Shown: piece after piece, positions 27,652 through 36,204 of the stretch
How positions within the stretch are numbered: the stretch's first letter is position 1
How the letters are laid out: each line of letters begins with the position of its first letter
Source of the DNA: Paraburkholderia phenoliruptrix
Lineage (GTDB): Bacteria; Pseudomonadota; Gammaproteobacteria; Burkholderiales; Burkholderiaceae
DNA: 64,000 nucleotides
Reading direction: 5' to 3'
Assembly: GCF_902859825.1 (NCBI RefSeq)
Contig: NZ_CADIKB010000005.1
Location: 221,137-285,136 of the forward strand
The notes under the pieces: generated by a model
The model's input: only the letters and a program-made list of their open reading frames with translations
Database searches by the model: none
Told to the model about the DNA's origin: nothing
Made by a program: the position numbers and the translations under genes

Positions 27652-29517
27652 TTAAAGGATTTCCGACGCGTAGTCGGCGAGGCGCGAACGCTCGCCACGC
27701 GCGAGGGTCACGTGCCCGCTGTGCGCCCAGCCCTTGAAGCGATCCACCACGTACGTCAGACCGGAACTGCCTTCTGTCAGATAAGGCGTGTCGATCTGCG
27801 CGATATTGCCAAGACAGATGATCTTCGTGCCCGGGCCCGCGCGCGTGACCAGCGTCTTCATCTGCTTGGGCGTCAGGTTTTGCGCCTCGTCGATGATCAG
27901 ATACTTGTCCACGAACGTACGGCCGCGCATGAAGTTCATGCTCTTGATTTTCAGGCGCGAGCGGATCAGTTCCTGGGTCGCGGCGCGGCCCCATTCGCCG
28001 GCGGCGTCGTCGGTTTTTTGCAGGACCTCGAGGTTGTCGTCGAATGCACCCATCCACGGCTGCATTTTTTCCTCTTCCGTGCCCGGCAGAAAGCCGATGT
28101 CTTCGCCGACCGGCACCGTCGCGCGCGTCACGATGATCTCGTTATAGCGCTTGTCGTCGAGCACCTGCGCGAGCCCGGCCGCGAGCGCCACCAGCGTTTT
28201 GCCGGTACCGGCCTGGCCGAGCAGCGTCACGAAGTCGATCTCCGGATTCATCAACAGATTCAGCGCGAAATTCTGCTCGCGGTTGCGCGCGGTGATGCCC
28301 CACACGTTGTTCTTGTGGTGGCCGTAGTCGCGCAGCGTCTGCAGGAGCGCCGTCTTGCCGTTCAGCTCGCGCACCAGCGCGTGAAACGCGGGCTCGCCGT
28401 TCTGCGGCTCCAGATACACGAATTCGTTGACGAGCATGGACGGACACAGCGGGCCGGTCACACGGTAATACGTGGTGCCGGTTTTGGTGTCCTGCCAGCT
28501 CTCCATGCCCTTCGCGTGCCGCGTCCAGAAGTCCTGCGGCAGCGCGCGAATGCCCGAATACAGCAGGTCGCTGTCTTCGAGCACCTGGTCGTTAAAGTAG
28601 TCTTCGGCGGGCAGGCCGAGCGCATGTGCCTTGATGCGCATGTTGATGTCTTTCGACACCAGCACGACCTGGCGATCCGAACGGTCGCGCTGCAATGCGC
28701 GCACCACGCCGAGAATCTGATTGTCGGCTTTGCCTTCCGGCAGGCCTTCGACCGGCTCGATCGCGGTCAGCTTCGTCTGGAAGTAGAGACGCCCCGACGC
28801 CTCGCGGCTGCCGAGACGCGCGAGTGAAATGCCGTCCGAGATATTGCCAGCGTTCGCCACCAGCGCGTCGAGCGTGCGGCTCACCTGGCGGGCGTTACGC
28901 GCGACTTCCGACATGCCTTTCTTGTGGTTGTCGAGTTCTTCCAACGTCATCATGGGCAGATAGACGTCGTGTTCCTCGAAACGGAACAGGCAGCTCGGGT
29001 CGTGCATCAGCACGTTCGTATCGAGCACGAAGAGCTTCTGCATCTCGACCGGCTGCGCGGCCGTGCCGCGCTTTTTGCTTGTGCCGCGCGCAGTGGGCAC
29101 GGCGGCGGCCGTGGCGGCCGGGGGCGTTTTCGTGCCCGGCTTGCGCGCGACGACCGGCTGCGATTCGGCAACGGGCTCGGCTTGCGGCCGGGTGGCGGGG
29201 ACCGGCTGCAGCAGTGCAGCGGTTTGCCTCGTCTTGCGCGCGGAGCCCGACGCGCCGCGTGCCTGAGCGGCCGCGCCACCGGCGGCGGACGCCGTGGCGG
29301 AAGCCGACGATGCCGGCACCGGTCGCAAGGTGGTCGCGGCATTGGCGGCATGCGCCATGGGCGTGGCGACGTTCGCGCGGCCGTAGTCGGCCGGCTCCGC
29401 GGATTCTCCGTCGGCCTGTTTCTTCGCGGCGGAGCGCGCCGGCGTGGCGGCCTTGGCCTTGTATTCGTCAGGGGGCAGGAGATTGCCGAGCTTGCTCGGG
29501 GGGGTAGGCAAAGGCAT
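27652..29517 (-). CDS. PIN-PhoH fusion ATPase with long disordered N-terminus
   Basis: The 621-residue protein joins a PIN-type RNase domain (from about residue 157, LFVLDTNVLMHDPS) to a PhoH-type P-loop ATPase (Walker A GQAGTGKTL near 430, Walker B LIIDEAQN). This is the PhoH2 architecture, in which the PIN part cleaves RNA and PhoH acts as an ATP-driven unwinding module. The first 155 residues are Ala/Pro/Thr/Lys-rich and probably disordered, far longer than in most PhoH2 proteins. The ATG at 29517 has GAGGG upstream; a frame extending to 29700 is rejected. Cellular targets are unknown. Confidence 0.92.
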   Translation of the reverse strand: MPLPTPPSKLGNLLPPDEYKAKAATPARSAAKKQADGESAEPADYGRANVATPMAHAANAATTLRPVPASSASATASAAGGAAAQARGASGSARKTRQTAALLQPVPATRPQAEPVAESQPVVARKPGTKTPPAATAAAVPTARGTSKKRGTAAQPVEMQKLFVLDTNVLMHDPSCLFRFEEHDVYLPMMTLEELDNHKKGMSEVARNARQVSRTLDALVANAGNISDGISLARLGSREASGRLYFQTKLTAIEPVEGLPEGKADNQILGVVRALQRDRSDRQVVLVSKDINMRIKAHALGLPAEDYFNDQVLEDSDLLYSGIRALPQDFWTRHAKGMESWQDTKTGTTYYRVTGPLCPSMLVNEFVYLEPQNGEPAFHALVRELNGKTALLQTLRDYGHHKNNVWGITARNREQNFALNLLMNPEIDFVTLLGQAGTGKTLVALAAGLAQVLDDKRYNEIIVTRATVPVGEDIGFLPGTEEEKMQPWMGAFDDNLEVLQKTDDAAGEWGRAATQELIRSRLKIKSMNFMRGRTFVDKYLIIDEAQNLTPKQMKTLVTRAGPGTKIICLGNIAQIDTPYLTEGSSGLTYVVDRFKGWAHSGHVTLARGERSRLADYASEIL

Positions 29518-29702
29518 GGTTTCCCTCGGAATAATCGGGTCACATATCGTGCGCCGCCTGTCGCATTCTGCCGGTGCCGATGTTGCGCACGCAGTTTGCG
29601 CCCGGAGGCGCGCATTCGGTCTAGAGATGCCGGTTCGCCTGGTCTTCGATCGGCTCCTTAGCGGAAGGCGCGAGCCGAGTGAACGAACGGCTGCGCGCAA
29701 TT
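29518..29702. other. Upstream region of phoH without gene
   Basis: The phoH-bcp gap (29518-29872) holds the phoH promoter region and, further on, the bcp terminator. I see no supported small gene. GC content and frame use are similar to the neighbours. Confidence 0.4.
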
Positions 29703-29739
29703 AAAAAAGCCGCCGCCCCGTCGTACGGGGCAAGCGGCT
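29703..29739 (-). terminator. Intrinsic terminator downstream of bcp
   Basis: Outer arms AGCCGC/GCGGCT and inner arms GCCCCGT/ACGGGGC form a bulged stem with a 3-nt loop. The A-run at 29703-29708 supplies the U-tract on the minus strand. It lies about 135 nt after the bcp stop, so the mRNA has a long 3' untranslated region. Confidence 0.75.
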
Positions 29740-29872
29740 CGCCTACGGTGTTCGTGTTGCGCCTGACGATTTTGACGGACCGGATACCACGACCGACACG
29801 ACCGTCAGGTCTTGCGCAGCGACGAAAAATTTGGGGTGGACAGGCACTCATTGCAACCCAATATAACGCGCC

Positions 29873-30334
29873 TCAAAGCGCTTGTACAGCCTCCAGAATT
29901 TCGTCCACATGGCCCGGCACCTTGACGCCTCGCCACTGTGCGCGCAGCACGCCGTCGGCGTCGATGAGGAAGGTGGAGCGTTCGATCCCCCGTACTTCTT
30001 TGCCATACATTTTCTTCATTTTGATGACGCCGAAGAGGGCGCACAGTTTTTCTTCCGGATCCGAAATCAGCGGAAAGGGCAATTCGAGCTTTGCCTTGAA
30101 GTTGTCATGCGAGCGCAGGCTGTCGCGCGACACGCCGAGAATCTCCGCGCCAGCTTTCCTGAACTTCGGATACAGATCGCGGAACTGCAGGCCTTCGGTC
30201 GTGCAGCCCGGCGTGTTGTCCTTCGGATAAAAATACAGCACCACCTTCTTACCCCGCAGGTTGGACAGCGTGATCTCGCCTCCGGTAGCGGGAGCGGTGA
30301 AGTCGGGGATGGGTTGGTCGACTGCGATGGGCAC
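29873..30334 (-). CDS. bcp: Thioredoxin-dependent peroxiredoxin Bcp, 1-Cys form
   Basis: Bcp/PrxQ reduces hydrogen peroxide and organic peroxides. The 153-residue protein has the peroxidatic Cys44 in YPKDNTPGCTTEG, after PDFTAPATGG. In many Bcp proteins a resolving Cys follows five residues later; here that position is Leu49. A second Cys exists only at 98 (EKLCALFG). It therefore belongs to the 1-Cys or atypical Bcp group known within the family, and would need an external thiol for recycling. It lies downstream of the arn operon on the same strand but 188 nt away, so it is likely an independent unit. Confidence 0.95.
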   Translation of the reverse strand: MPIAVDQPIPDFTAPATGGEITLSNLRGKKVVLYFYPKDNTPGCTTEGLQFRDLYPKFRKAGAEILGVSRDSLRSHDNFKAKLELPFPLISDPEEKLCALFGVIKMKKMYGKEVRGIERSTFLIDADGVLRAQWRGVKVPGHVDEILEAVQAL

Positions 30335-30522
30335 GAGGTTCTCCGGTTGTTATGGTCGGCGCCGCCGTCTGAATTCGTCGCGGCGGCGCGGGCCTGGCAT
30401 CGAGACTTGTTGGGGAGGGGCTGCCGGTGCGCGCACGGGCTCGCGCGGCGGCTGGGTCGTCAGGGCCGTTTGCCGGACAGCAAGCCAATGGCCAGCGTCG
30501 ACCCGGCATGCCGGCCGCCACG

Positions 30523-31416
30523 TCAGGGTTGGACGATGAGCTCGCCGGAGCGCCCTGGAATTTCGCCCCACGTAACAGGGTACGATGGCAGCGCGCTGCG
30601 GTCCAGCGCCGCGTAATAGTCGCCCATGGTTGCGAACGTATGGCCCTGTGCGCGCCAGCCTTGCAGCAACTGTTCGAAGATGGGCGCGAGCTTCTGCCCC
30701 TCGAGCTCCGCGTGCAGCGTGAACACCTGATCGTGCGGATTGTTCCCCGTGTGCCTGAGCATGAACGCCGCCACGTTGTGTTCGTCCACACCGTTCACGC
30801 CGAGCACTTCGTCGAGCGTGGGGAGCGTCGTCGGAATCTGCACGTGCGCAAGCGTCCTGCCCTCGACGACCGGCAGATACGGCGAATGACCGCGGCCGTC
30901 GGACGCGTAGTGCATGCCCCAGGCGTCGATCTGCTCGAACGCGTGGCCGTTCATCTGCCAGCCCGCCGCACCGTGCGTGACGGGCGGCGCGCCGAAAATC
31001 TCGACGAAACGGGCATAGCTTTTCTGCATTTGCGCGGCGGTCCACGCGCGGTCTTTCGAGCGCACGTTGTCCTGCCAGTACACGTGGTCCCACGTATGGA
31101 TGCCGCATTCGAAGCCGGCCTCGTGGATCGCGCGCATTTCCGCCGACGCCTTTGCGCCGATGTCCGGCCCCGGCAGCAGCACGCCGTACATCAGCTGCCT
31201 GATCCCATAGTGTTCGACCACGGAGGTGCGCGACACCTTCTTGAGGAAGCCCGGCCGCAGCACACGGCGCATGGCCCAGCCGGTGTGGTCGGGCCCGAGG
31301 CTGAAGAGGAAGGTGGCGCGCGCCTTGAAGCGGTCGAAGATGCGCGCGAGATTCGGCACGCCTTCGCGGGTGCCGCGCAGCGTGTCGACGTCGATCTTCA
31401 GGACGATACGGGCCAA
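30523..31416 (-). CDS. arnD: Undecaprenyl-P-Ara4FN deformylase ArnD
   Basis: ArnD removes the formyl group from undecaprenyl-phosphate-4-deoxy-4-formamido-L-arabinose before the sugar is flipped and added to lipid A. The 297-residue protein is a NodB-type polysaccharide deacetylase. Visible motifs are LKIDVDTLRGTREGVP with the metal-binding and catalytic Asp, FECGIHTWDHVYWQDN with two metal His residues, and FTLHAELEGQ. The start is TTG at 31416 with AGGG upstream, and it aligns with the N-terminus of E. coli ArnD. It is the last gene of the arn operon, 10 nt after the decarboxylase. Confidence 0.95.
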   Translation of the reverse strand: MARIVLKIDVDTLRGTREGVPNLARIFDRFKARATFLFSLGPDHTGWAMRRVLRPGFLKKVSRTSVVEHYGIRQLMYGVLLPGPDIGAKASAEMRAIHEAGFECGIHTWDHVYWQDNVRSKDRAWTAAQMQKSYARFVEIFGAPPVTHGAAGWQMNGHAFEQIDAWGMHYASDGRGHSPYLPVVEGRTLAHVQIPTTLPTLDEVLGVNGVDEHNVAAFMLRHTGNNPHDQVFTLHAELEGQKLAPIFEQLLQGWRAQGHTFATMGDYYAALDRSALPSYPVTWGEIPGRSGELIVQP

Positions 31417-31426
31417 GGATCAGCCC

Positions 31427-32473
31427 TTATTGCTGTTCGACGAGCGCGCGCGCTTCCGCGACGTGGCCGCGATACGCTTCGAAGATCTTGCGCAGCGCTT
31501 CGTCGAAGGTCGACTTCGGCGCCCAGCCGAGTTCCTGCATCGTGTTGTCGATCTTCGGCACGCGGTTCTGCACGTCCTGATAGCCCGTGCCGTAGTACGC
31601 GCCGGAGGACGTCTCGACGAGCTGCACTTTCTTCGCGCTGTCGGCGTATTCGGGGAATTCCGCGGCGAGCGCGAGCATCTTGTGCGCCAGTTCGCGCACC
31701 GAGAAGTTGTTCGTCGGATTGCCGATGTTGTAGATCTTGCCCGTTGCGACGCCGTTCTTGTTCTCGATGATCTTCATCAGCGCGCCGATGCCGTCGTCGA
31801 TGTCCGTGAATGCGCGCTTTTGCGCGCCGCCGTCGACGAGGCTGATGTTCTCGCCGCGCACGATATGGCCGAGGAATTGCGTGACCACGCGCGAGCTGCC
31901 TTCCTTCGGCGTATAGATGGAGTCGAGGCCCGGGCCGATCCAGTTAAACGGCCGGAACAGCGTGAAGTTCAGGCCTTCCATGCCGTAGCCCCAGATCACG
32001 CGGTCCATCAGTTGCTTCGAGCACGCGTAGATCCAGCGCGGCTTGTTGATCGGGCCGTACGACAGCTGCGATTCTTCCGGATCGAACTGTTCGTCCGTGC
32101 ACATGCCGTAGACCTCGGAAGTCGACGGAAACACGAGGTGCTTGCCGTACTTCACGGCCGAACGCACGATCGGCAGGTTCGCCTCGAAGTCGAGCTCGAA
32201 CACGCGCAGCGGCTGCTTGACGTAGGTAGCCGGCGTGGCGATCGCGACCAGCGGCAGGATCACATCGCACTTCCGGATGTGATATTCGACCCACTCCTTG
32301 TTGATCGTGATGTCGCCTTCGAAGAAGTGCATCCGCTCGTGGTTGACGAGATCGCCCAGACGTTCCGTCTGCATGTCCATCCCGAAGACTTCCCAGTCGG
32401 TCGTTTCGAGAATGCGTTTGGACAGGTGATGGCCGATGAAGCCGTTCACACCCAGGATCAGGACTTTCTTCAT
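31427..32473 (-). CDS. UDP-glucuronate decarboxylase (ArnA C-terminal domain homologue)
   Basis: This 348-residue protein equals the dehydrogenase half of E. coli ArnA, which oxidatively decarboxylates UDP-glucuronate to the 4-keto-pentose. The NAD motif GVNGFIGHHL is at residues 8-17. The active site is visible as PSTSEVYG with the catalytic Glu, then YACSKQLMDR (the Tyr/Lys pair). The Arg in NRVPKID corresponds to the Arg that tells this enzyme from ordinary epimerases. In enteric bacteria this domain is fused to the formyltransferase. Here they are separate genes overlapping by 4 nt (32470-32473). Confidence 0.95.
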   Translation of the reverse strand: MKKVLILGVNGFIGHHLSKRILETTDWEVFGMDMQTERLGDLVNHERMHFFEGDITINKEWVEYHIRKCDVILPLVAIATPATYVKQPLRVFELDFEANLPIVRSAVKYGKHLVFPSTSEVYGMCTDEQFDPEESQLSYGPINKPRWIYACSKQLMDRVIWGYGMEGLNFTLFRPFNWIGPGLDSIYTPKEGSSRVVTQFLGHIVRGENISLVDGGAQKRAFTDIDDGIGALMKIIENKNGVATGKIYNIGNPTNNFSVRELAHKMLALAAEFPEYADSAKKVQLVETSSGAYYGTGYQDVQNRVPKIDNTMQELGWAPKSTFDEALRKIFEAYRGHVAEARALVEQQ

Positions 32474-33405
32474 AAATGTCGGGGAGTTTGGAGGAACTGG
32501 GCGAATTCGGCCGGCGTGACGACGGTTTCGCTGCCGTCGTGCTGATGCCGCAATTCGTGGATCGCGATTGCGCGGCCGTCGCCGCATATCGCAAAAACGG
32601 CATTATCGCTTACGTGCAGGCCCGGCGGCAAATCCGAGCGAAGCGCGCCCGGTGTCGCGAGGCGCGCGCGCGCCACCACGAAACGCCGCCCGCCGATGTC
32701 GGTAAACGCGCCGGGATAGGGCGGCGCGACTGCGCGAATGAGGTTATAGACCTGTTGCGCCGGCTGCGTCCAGTCGATGCGGCCGTCTTCGGGCTTGCGG
32801 CCGCCGTAATAGCTGCCGTGCGACAGATCGTTCGGCAGATGCGGCGCCTCGCCCGCCAGCAGCGCGGGGAGCACGCGCCAGAGCGTCTGCTCGGCGGCCA
32901 CCGTGACCTTGTCGAATACTTGCGCGGCGGTGTCGTCGGGCAGAATCGGCACCGGCGTTTGCGCGATGATCGCGCCCGCGTCGGGCTTCGCGGCCATTTC
33001 ATGCAAGGTGGCGCCGGTTTCGGTTTCGCCGTGCAGCACCGCCCAGTTGGTCGGCACGCGGCCGCGGTACTTCGGCAGCAGCGAGCCGTGCATGTTGTAG
33101 GCGCCGCGCGCGGCGAGCGCAAGCAGATCGACCGGCAACATGTGACGGTAGTAGAACGAGAAGATGAAGTCCGGGCGCGCCGCGCTGACGGCCGCGCGCA
33201 AGTCCGGGCTCGTCGGGTCGGCGGGCGTCACGACGGGAATGCCGTGCTCGGCCGCGACGCTCGCGACGCTGCCGAACCAGATGTTCTCGGTTGGACTGTC
33301 TTCGTGCGTGACGACGAGCGCCACGTCCACGCCGCGCGCGAGCAGCACCTGCAGGCAGCGCACGCCGACATTGTGATAGGCGAATACGACGGCACGCGGT
33401 TTCAT
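32470..33405 (-). CDS. UDP-Ara4N formyltransferase (ArnA N-terminal domain homologue)
   Basis: This 311-residue protein equals the N-terminal half of ArnA, which transfers a formyl group from 10-formyl-tetrahydrofolate to UDP-L-Ara4N. The formyltransferase signature is visible as NMHGSLLPKYRGRVPTNW with the catalytic Asn/His, followed by AKPDAGAI with the catalytic Asp. The C-terminal domain (VYNLIRAVAPPYPGAF) is typical of Fmt-like enzymes. The start at 33405 overlaps the arnC stop by 4 nt (ATGA), and its own stop overlaps the decarboxylase start in the same way. Three genes are thus chained by translational coupling. Confidence 0.95.
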   Translation of the reverse strand: MKPRAVVFAYHNVGVRCLQVLLARGVDVALVVTHEDSPTENIWFGSVASVAAEHGIPVVTPADPTSPDLRAAVSAARPDFIFSFYYRHMLPVDLLALAARGAYNMHGSLLPKYRGRVPTNWAVLHGETETGATLHEMAAKPDAGAIIAQTPVPILPDDTAAQVFDKVTVAAEQTLWRVLPALLAGEAPHLPNDLSHGSYYGGRKPEDGRIDWTQPAQQVYNLIRAVAPPYPGAFTDIGGRRFVVARARLATPGALRSDLPPGLHVSDNAVFAICGDGRAIAIHELRHQHDGSETVVTPAEFAQFLQTPRHL

Positions 33406-34454
33406 CGGCTGGGTCCTTCGTCGCGCTGATCGGCAACCGGCGCGGGCTGCACCGGCTGCACGACGCTCTGGCGCGGCACGTCGGCCACCGCAGTGCCGTT
33501 GCGCTCTTCGAGGATGGTCTGCACCAGATAGCGCGGACGCGCGCGCACCTGCTGATAGATCCGGCCGATATATTCGCCGAGCAGCCCGAGCGCGAAAATG
33601 ATCACGCCGAGCAGGAAGAACGTAATGGCGAAGAGGGTGAACACACCCTGAACTTCCGCCCCGATGATGAAGCGCCGAATCAGCAGCAGCACGAAGAGCG
33701 CCGCCGAACCGAGCGACAGGATCACGCCGATGAACGACAGCCACTGCAGCGGCACGACCGAAAAGCCCGTCACGAGGTCGAAATTCAGGCGGATCAGCGA
33801 ATAGAGCGAGTACTTCGATTCGCCGGCAAAGCGCTCTTCATGAGCGACCTCGATCTCGACCGGATTCTGCGCGAACGTGTAGGCGAGCGCTGGAATGAAA
33901 GTGTTGATCTCGCCGCAGCGGTTGATCGTGTCGATGATGTGCCGGCTGTACGCGCGCAGCATGCAGCCCTGGTCGGTCATCTTGATGCGGGTGATGCGCT
34001 CGCGCAGCCGGTTCATCGCGCGCGACGCCTTGCGGCGCCACAGGCTGTCCTGGCGTTGCAGGCGGATCGTGCCGACGTAGTCGAAGCCTTCGCGCATCTT
34101 GTTGACCAGCTTGCCGATCTCTTCCGGCGGATTCTGCAGGTCGGCGTCGAGCGTAATGACGATTTCGCCGCGCGACTGCTCGAAGCCCGCGAGAATCGCC
34201 ATGTGCTGCCCATAGTTGCCGTTCAGCAGAATCACGCGCGTCGTGTCGGGGCGCGCGCGGAACTGCTTGGCGAGCAGCGCGGCGGACTTGTCGCGGCTGC
34301 CGTCGTTGATGAAGATCACTTCATAAGACGTGCCGAGCGCGTCGAGCGCCGGGTAAAGACGCGCGAAAAGCGCTGCCAGCCCGGCTTCCTCGTTGTACAC
34401 CGGAATGATGATCGACACTTCCGGCGTGACGGCGCGTTGTTCCGTATAAATCAT
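33402..34454 (-). CDS. arnC: Undecaprenyl-phosphate Ara4FN transferase ArnC
   Basis: ArnC moves the formylated aminoarabinose from UDP onto undecaprenyl phosphate at the cytoplasmic face of the membrane. The 350-residue protein is a GT2 enzyme. It begins with SIIIPVYNEEAGL, then FINDGSRDKS and the metal-binding TLDADLQNPPEEI. Two C-terminal membrane helices follow (about residues 233-255 and 266-290). It starts 6 nt after the arnB stop and overlaps the formyltransferase start. The C-terminal 40 residues are hydrophilic and variable. Confidence 0.95.
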   Translation of the reverse strand: MIYTEQRAVTPEVSIIIPVYNEEAGLAALFARLYPALDALGTSYEVIFINDGSRDKSAALLAKQFRARPDTTRVILLNGNYGQHMAILAGFEQSRGEIVITLDADLQNPPEEIGKLVNKMREGFDYVGTIRLQRQDSLWRRKASRAMNRLRERITRIKMTDQGCMLRAYSRHIIDTINRCGEINTFIPALAYTFAQNPVEIEVAHEERFAGESKYSLYSLIRLNFDLVTGFSVVPLQWLSFIGVILSLGSAALFVLLLIRRFIIGAEVQGVFTLFAITFFLLGVIIFALGLLGEYIGRIYQQVRARPRYLVQTILEERNGTAVADVPRQSVVQPVQPAPVADQRDEGPSR

Positions 34455-34460
34455 TTCCGC

Positions 34461-35621
34461 TTATTTTCCGTATTGTTCGCAAATTTCATTGACCGCACGG
34501 CATACGCGCGCAACGTCGCCTTCGTTCATCAGCGTGAAGAGCGGCAGCGTGACGTTGGTCGCGCCGAAACGCTCCGCATGCGGGAACATGCCTTCCATGA
34601 AGCCGCGCGCGCGATACAGCGAGAACAGATGGATGGCCGGGTAGTGCACGCCGGAGCCGATGCCGCGTTCCTTCAGCTGCCCCATAAAACCCGCGCGGTC
34701 GATGGAAAGCTTCTCGAGCGGCAGCGTGATCTGGAACATGTGCCAGTTGCTGTTTTCGAAGTCGGCAAACGGCAGGCCGACGCCCAGCTTCACCGCCGCG
34801 CCGCCCTCGAGGCCCGCGAAGTACGCGCGCACGAGCTTGCGGCGTTGCGCGAGAAAGCGTTCCAGATGCGGCAGCTGGCCAAGGCCGACGCGTGCGGCGA
34901 CGTCCGTCAGGTTGTACTTGCCGCCGAGCACGTCGCAGTCCATGCCGTCGAAACCCGTGCGCGTGATGCCTTGCAGCCGGTATTTCTGCGCGAGCACGGC
35001 CTCGTCCTCGTTGTTGAGCACGAGTGCGCCGCCTTCGATCGACGTGAGGTTCTTGTTCGCGTGGAAGCTGAACGAGACCATGTCGCCGATCGCGCCGATG
35101 CGCTTGCCGTTCCACGTCGAGCCGAAAGCCTGGGCGGCGTCTTCCACCACGCGCAGCTTGTGCGCCCGGGCGATCGCGTAGAGGCGGTCCATGTCCACCG
35201 GCAGGCCGGACAGATAAACCGGGATCAGCGCCTTGGTGCGCGGCGTGATCGCCTGCTCGAGCTTGTCGAGGTCGATGTTGCGCGTGACGGGGTCGATGTC
35301 CGCGAACACCGGCGTCGCGCCCACTTCGTAGATCACGTTGCTCGTCGCGACCCATGAGGCGGGCGTGGTAATGACCTCGTCGCCGGGACCGACGCCCGCA
35401 ATGCGCAGACCGATTTCGAGCGTCGCCGTGCCGGAATTGAACGTGCGCACCGGACGGCCGCCGCAGAATTCGGAGAGCGCCGCCTCGAACTTCTGGTTTT
35501 GCGGGCCGGTGGTGATCCAGCCGGAGCGCAGCACGTCGGCTACGCCCTGAATCGTTTCTTCATCGATTTCCGGTTTTACGAACGGCAGGAACGGCAGAGG
35601 CGGAACGGTTGACTGGGTCAT
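34461..35621 (-). CDS. arnB: UDP-4-amino-4-deoxy-L-arabinose aminotransferase ArnB
   Basis: ArnB is a PLP enzyme that converts UDP-4-keto-arabinose to UDP-L-Ara4N using glutamate. The 386-residue protein belongs to the DegT/DnrJ/EryC1 family. Visible motifs are NSGTATLEIGLRIAGVGPGDEV, EDAAQAFGSTWNGKRIG, and SFSFHANKNLTSIEGG with the PLP-binding Lys. The ATG at 35621 fits the family; an upstream extension to 35684 does not. It is followed by arnC after 6 nt. It lies 187 nt downstream of the SMR flippase gene, the largest gap in the operon, so an internal promoter is possible. Confidence 0.95.
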   Translation of the reverse strand: MTQSTVPPLPFLPFVKPEIDEETIQGVADVLRSGWITTGPQNQKFEAALSEFCGGRPVRTFNSGTATLEIGLRIAGVGPGDEVITTPASWVATSNVIYEVGATPVFADIDPVTRNIDLDKLEQAITPRTKALIPVYLSGLPVDMDRLYAIARAHKLRVVEDAAQAFGSTWNGKRIGAIGDMVSFSFHANKNLTSIEGGALVLNNEDEAVLAQKYRLQGITRTGFDGMDCDVLGGKYNLTDVAARVGLGQLPHLERFLAQRRKLVRAYFAGLEGGAAVKLGVGLPFADFENSNWHMFQITLPLEKLSIDRAGFMGQLKERGIGSGVHYPAIHLFSLYRARGFMEGMFPHAERFGATNVTLPLFTLMNEGDVARVCRAVNEICEQYGK

Positions 35622-35807
35622 GAATGCTTCGCTCGATCGAAAGAGCTGGGTTCGGAGGCACAGTCGGCACAGCTTGCGCGCCATTCCGTACCACGGCTAA
35701 AAAAGGGTGCAACCGCGGAGCATACCGCGATCAACCTTACGTTTTGCTTGGCCGGCGGTTCGCGCCGGCTTACGTTGTCTTGCCGCGGCGCAGCGGCCGC
35801 AAAATGC

Positions 35808-36179
35808 CTAGCTGCGCGCGAGTATCACCACGCCCACCAGAATCACGCCGATGCCGACGAGCTTGTGCAGCGACAGCACTTCGCCGAACAGATACCACGC
35901 GGCGAAAGCGTTGACGATATAGCCGAGCGACAGCATCGGATACGCAATCGACACGTCCACGCGCGACAATCCGACGATCCACACCGCGACGCTGATCACA
36001 TAACAGGCCAATCCGCCGATGATCGGCGGTTGCGTCGCAAGACGAAACGCGATCGGCAGGATGTTCGCACGGGTGAATTCGAAGTGTCCAACGGCATTCG
36101 TTCCGGCTTTGAGCAGCAGCTGCGCGCCGGCGTTCAACGAGACGCCGGCGAGAATGCAAAAAAGGGAAATCGGGTTCAT
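35808..36179 (-). CDS. SMR/EamA-type small transporter, probable Ara4N-lipid flippase
   Basis: The 123-residue protein has four membrane helices and the SMR/EamA pattern (LNAGAQLLLKAGT, SIAYPMLSLGYIVNAFAAWYL, LVGIGVILVGVVILARS). In E. coli, ArnE and ArnF together flip undecaprenyl-phosphate-Ara4N to the periplasm. Here only one such gene is present, between arnT and arnB, and it resembles both. It may act as a homodimer. The assignment as flippase relies on family and position. The start is 25 nt downstream of the arnT stop. Confidence 0.85.
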   Translation of the reverse strand: MNPISLFCILAGVSLNAGAQLLLKAGTNAVGHFEFTRANILPIAFRLATQPPIIGGLACYVISVAVWIVGLSRVDVSIAYPMLSLGYIVNAFAAWYLFGEVLSLHKLVGIGVILVGVVILARS

Positions 36180-36204
36180 CGGGTGTTCAGATCCTGATAT
36201 GGGG

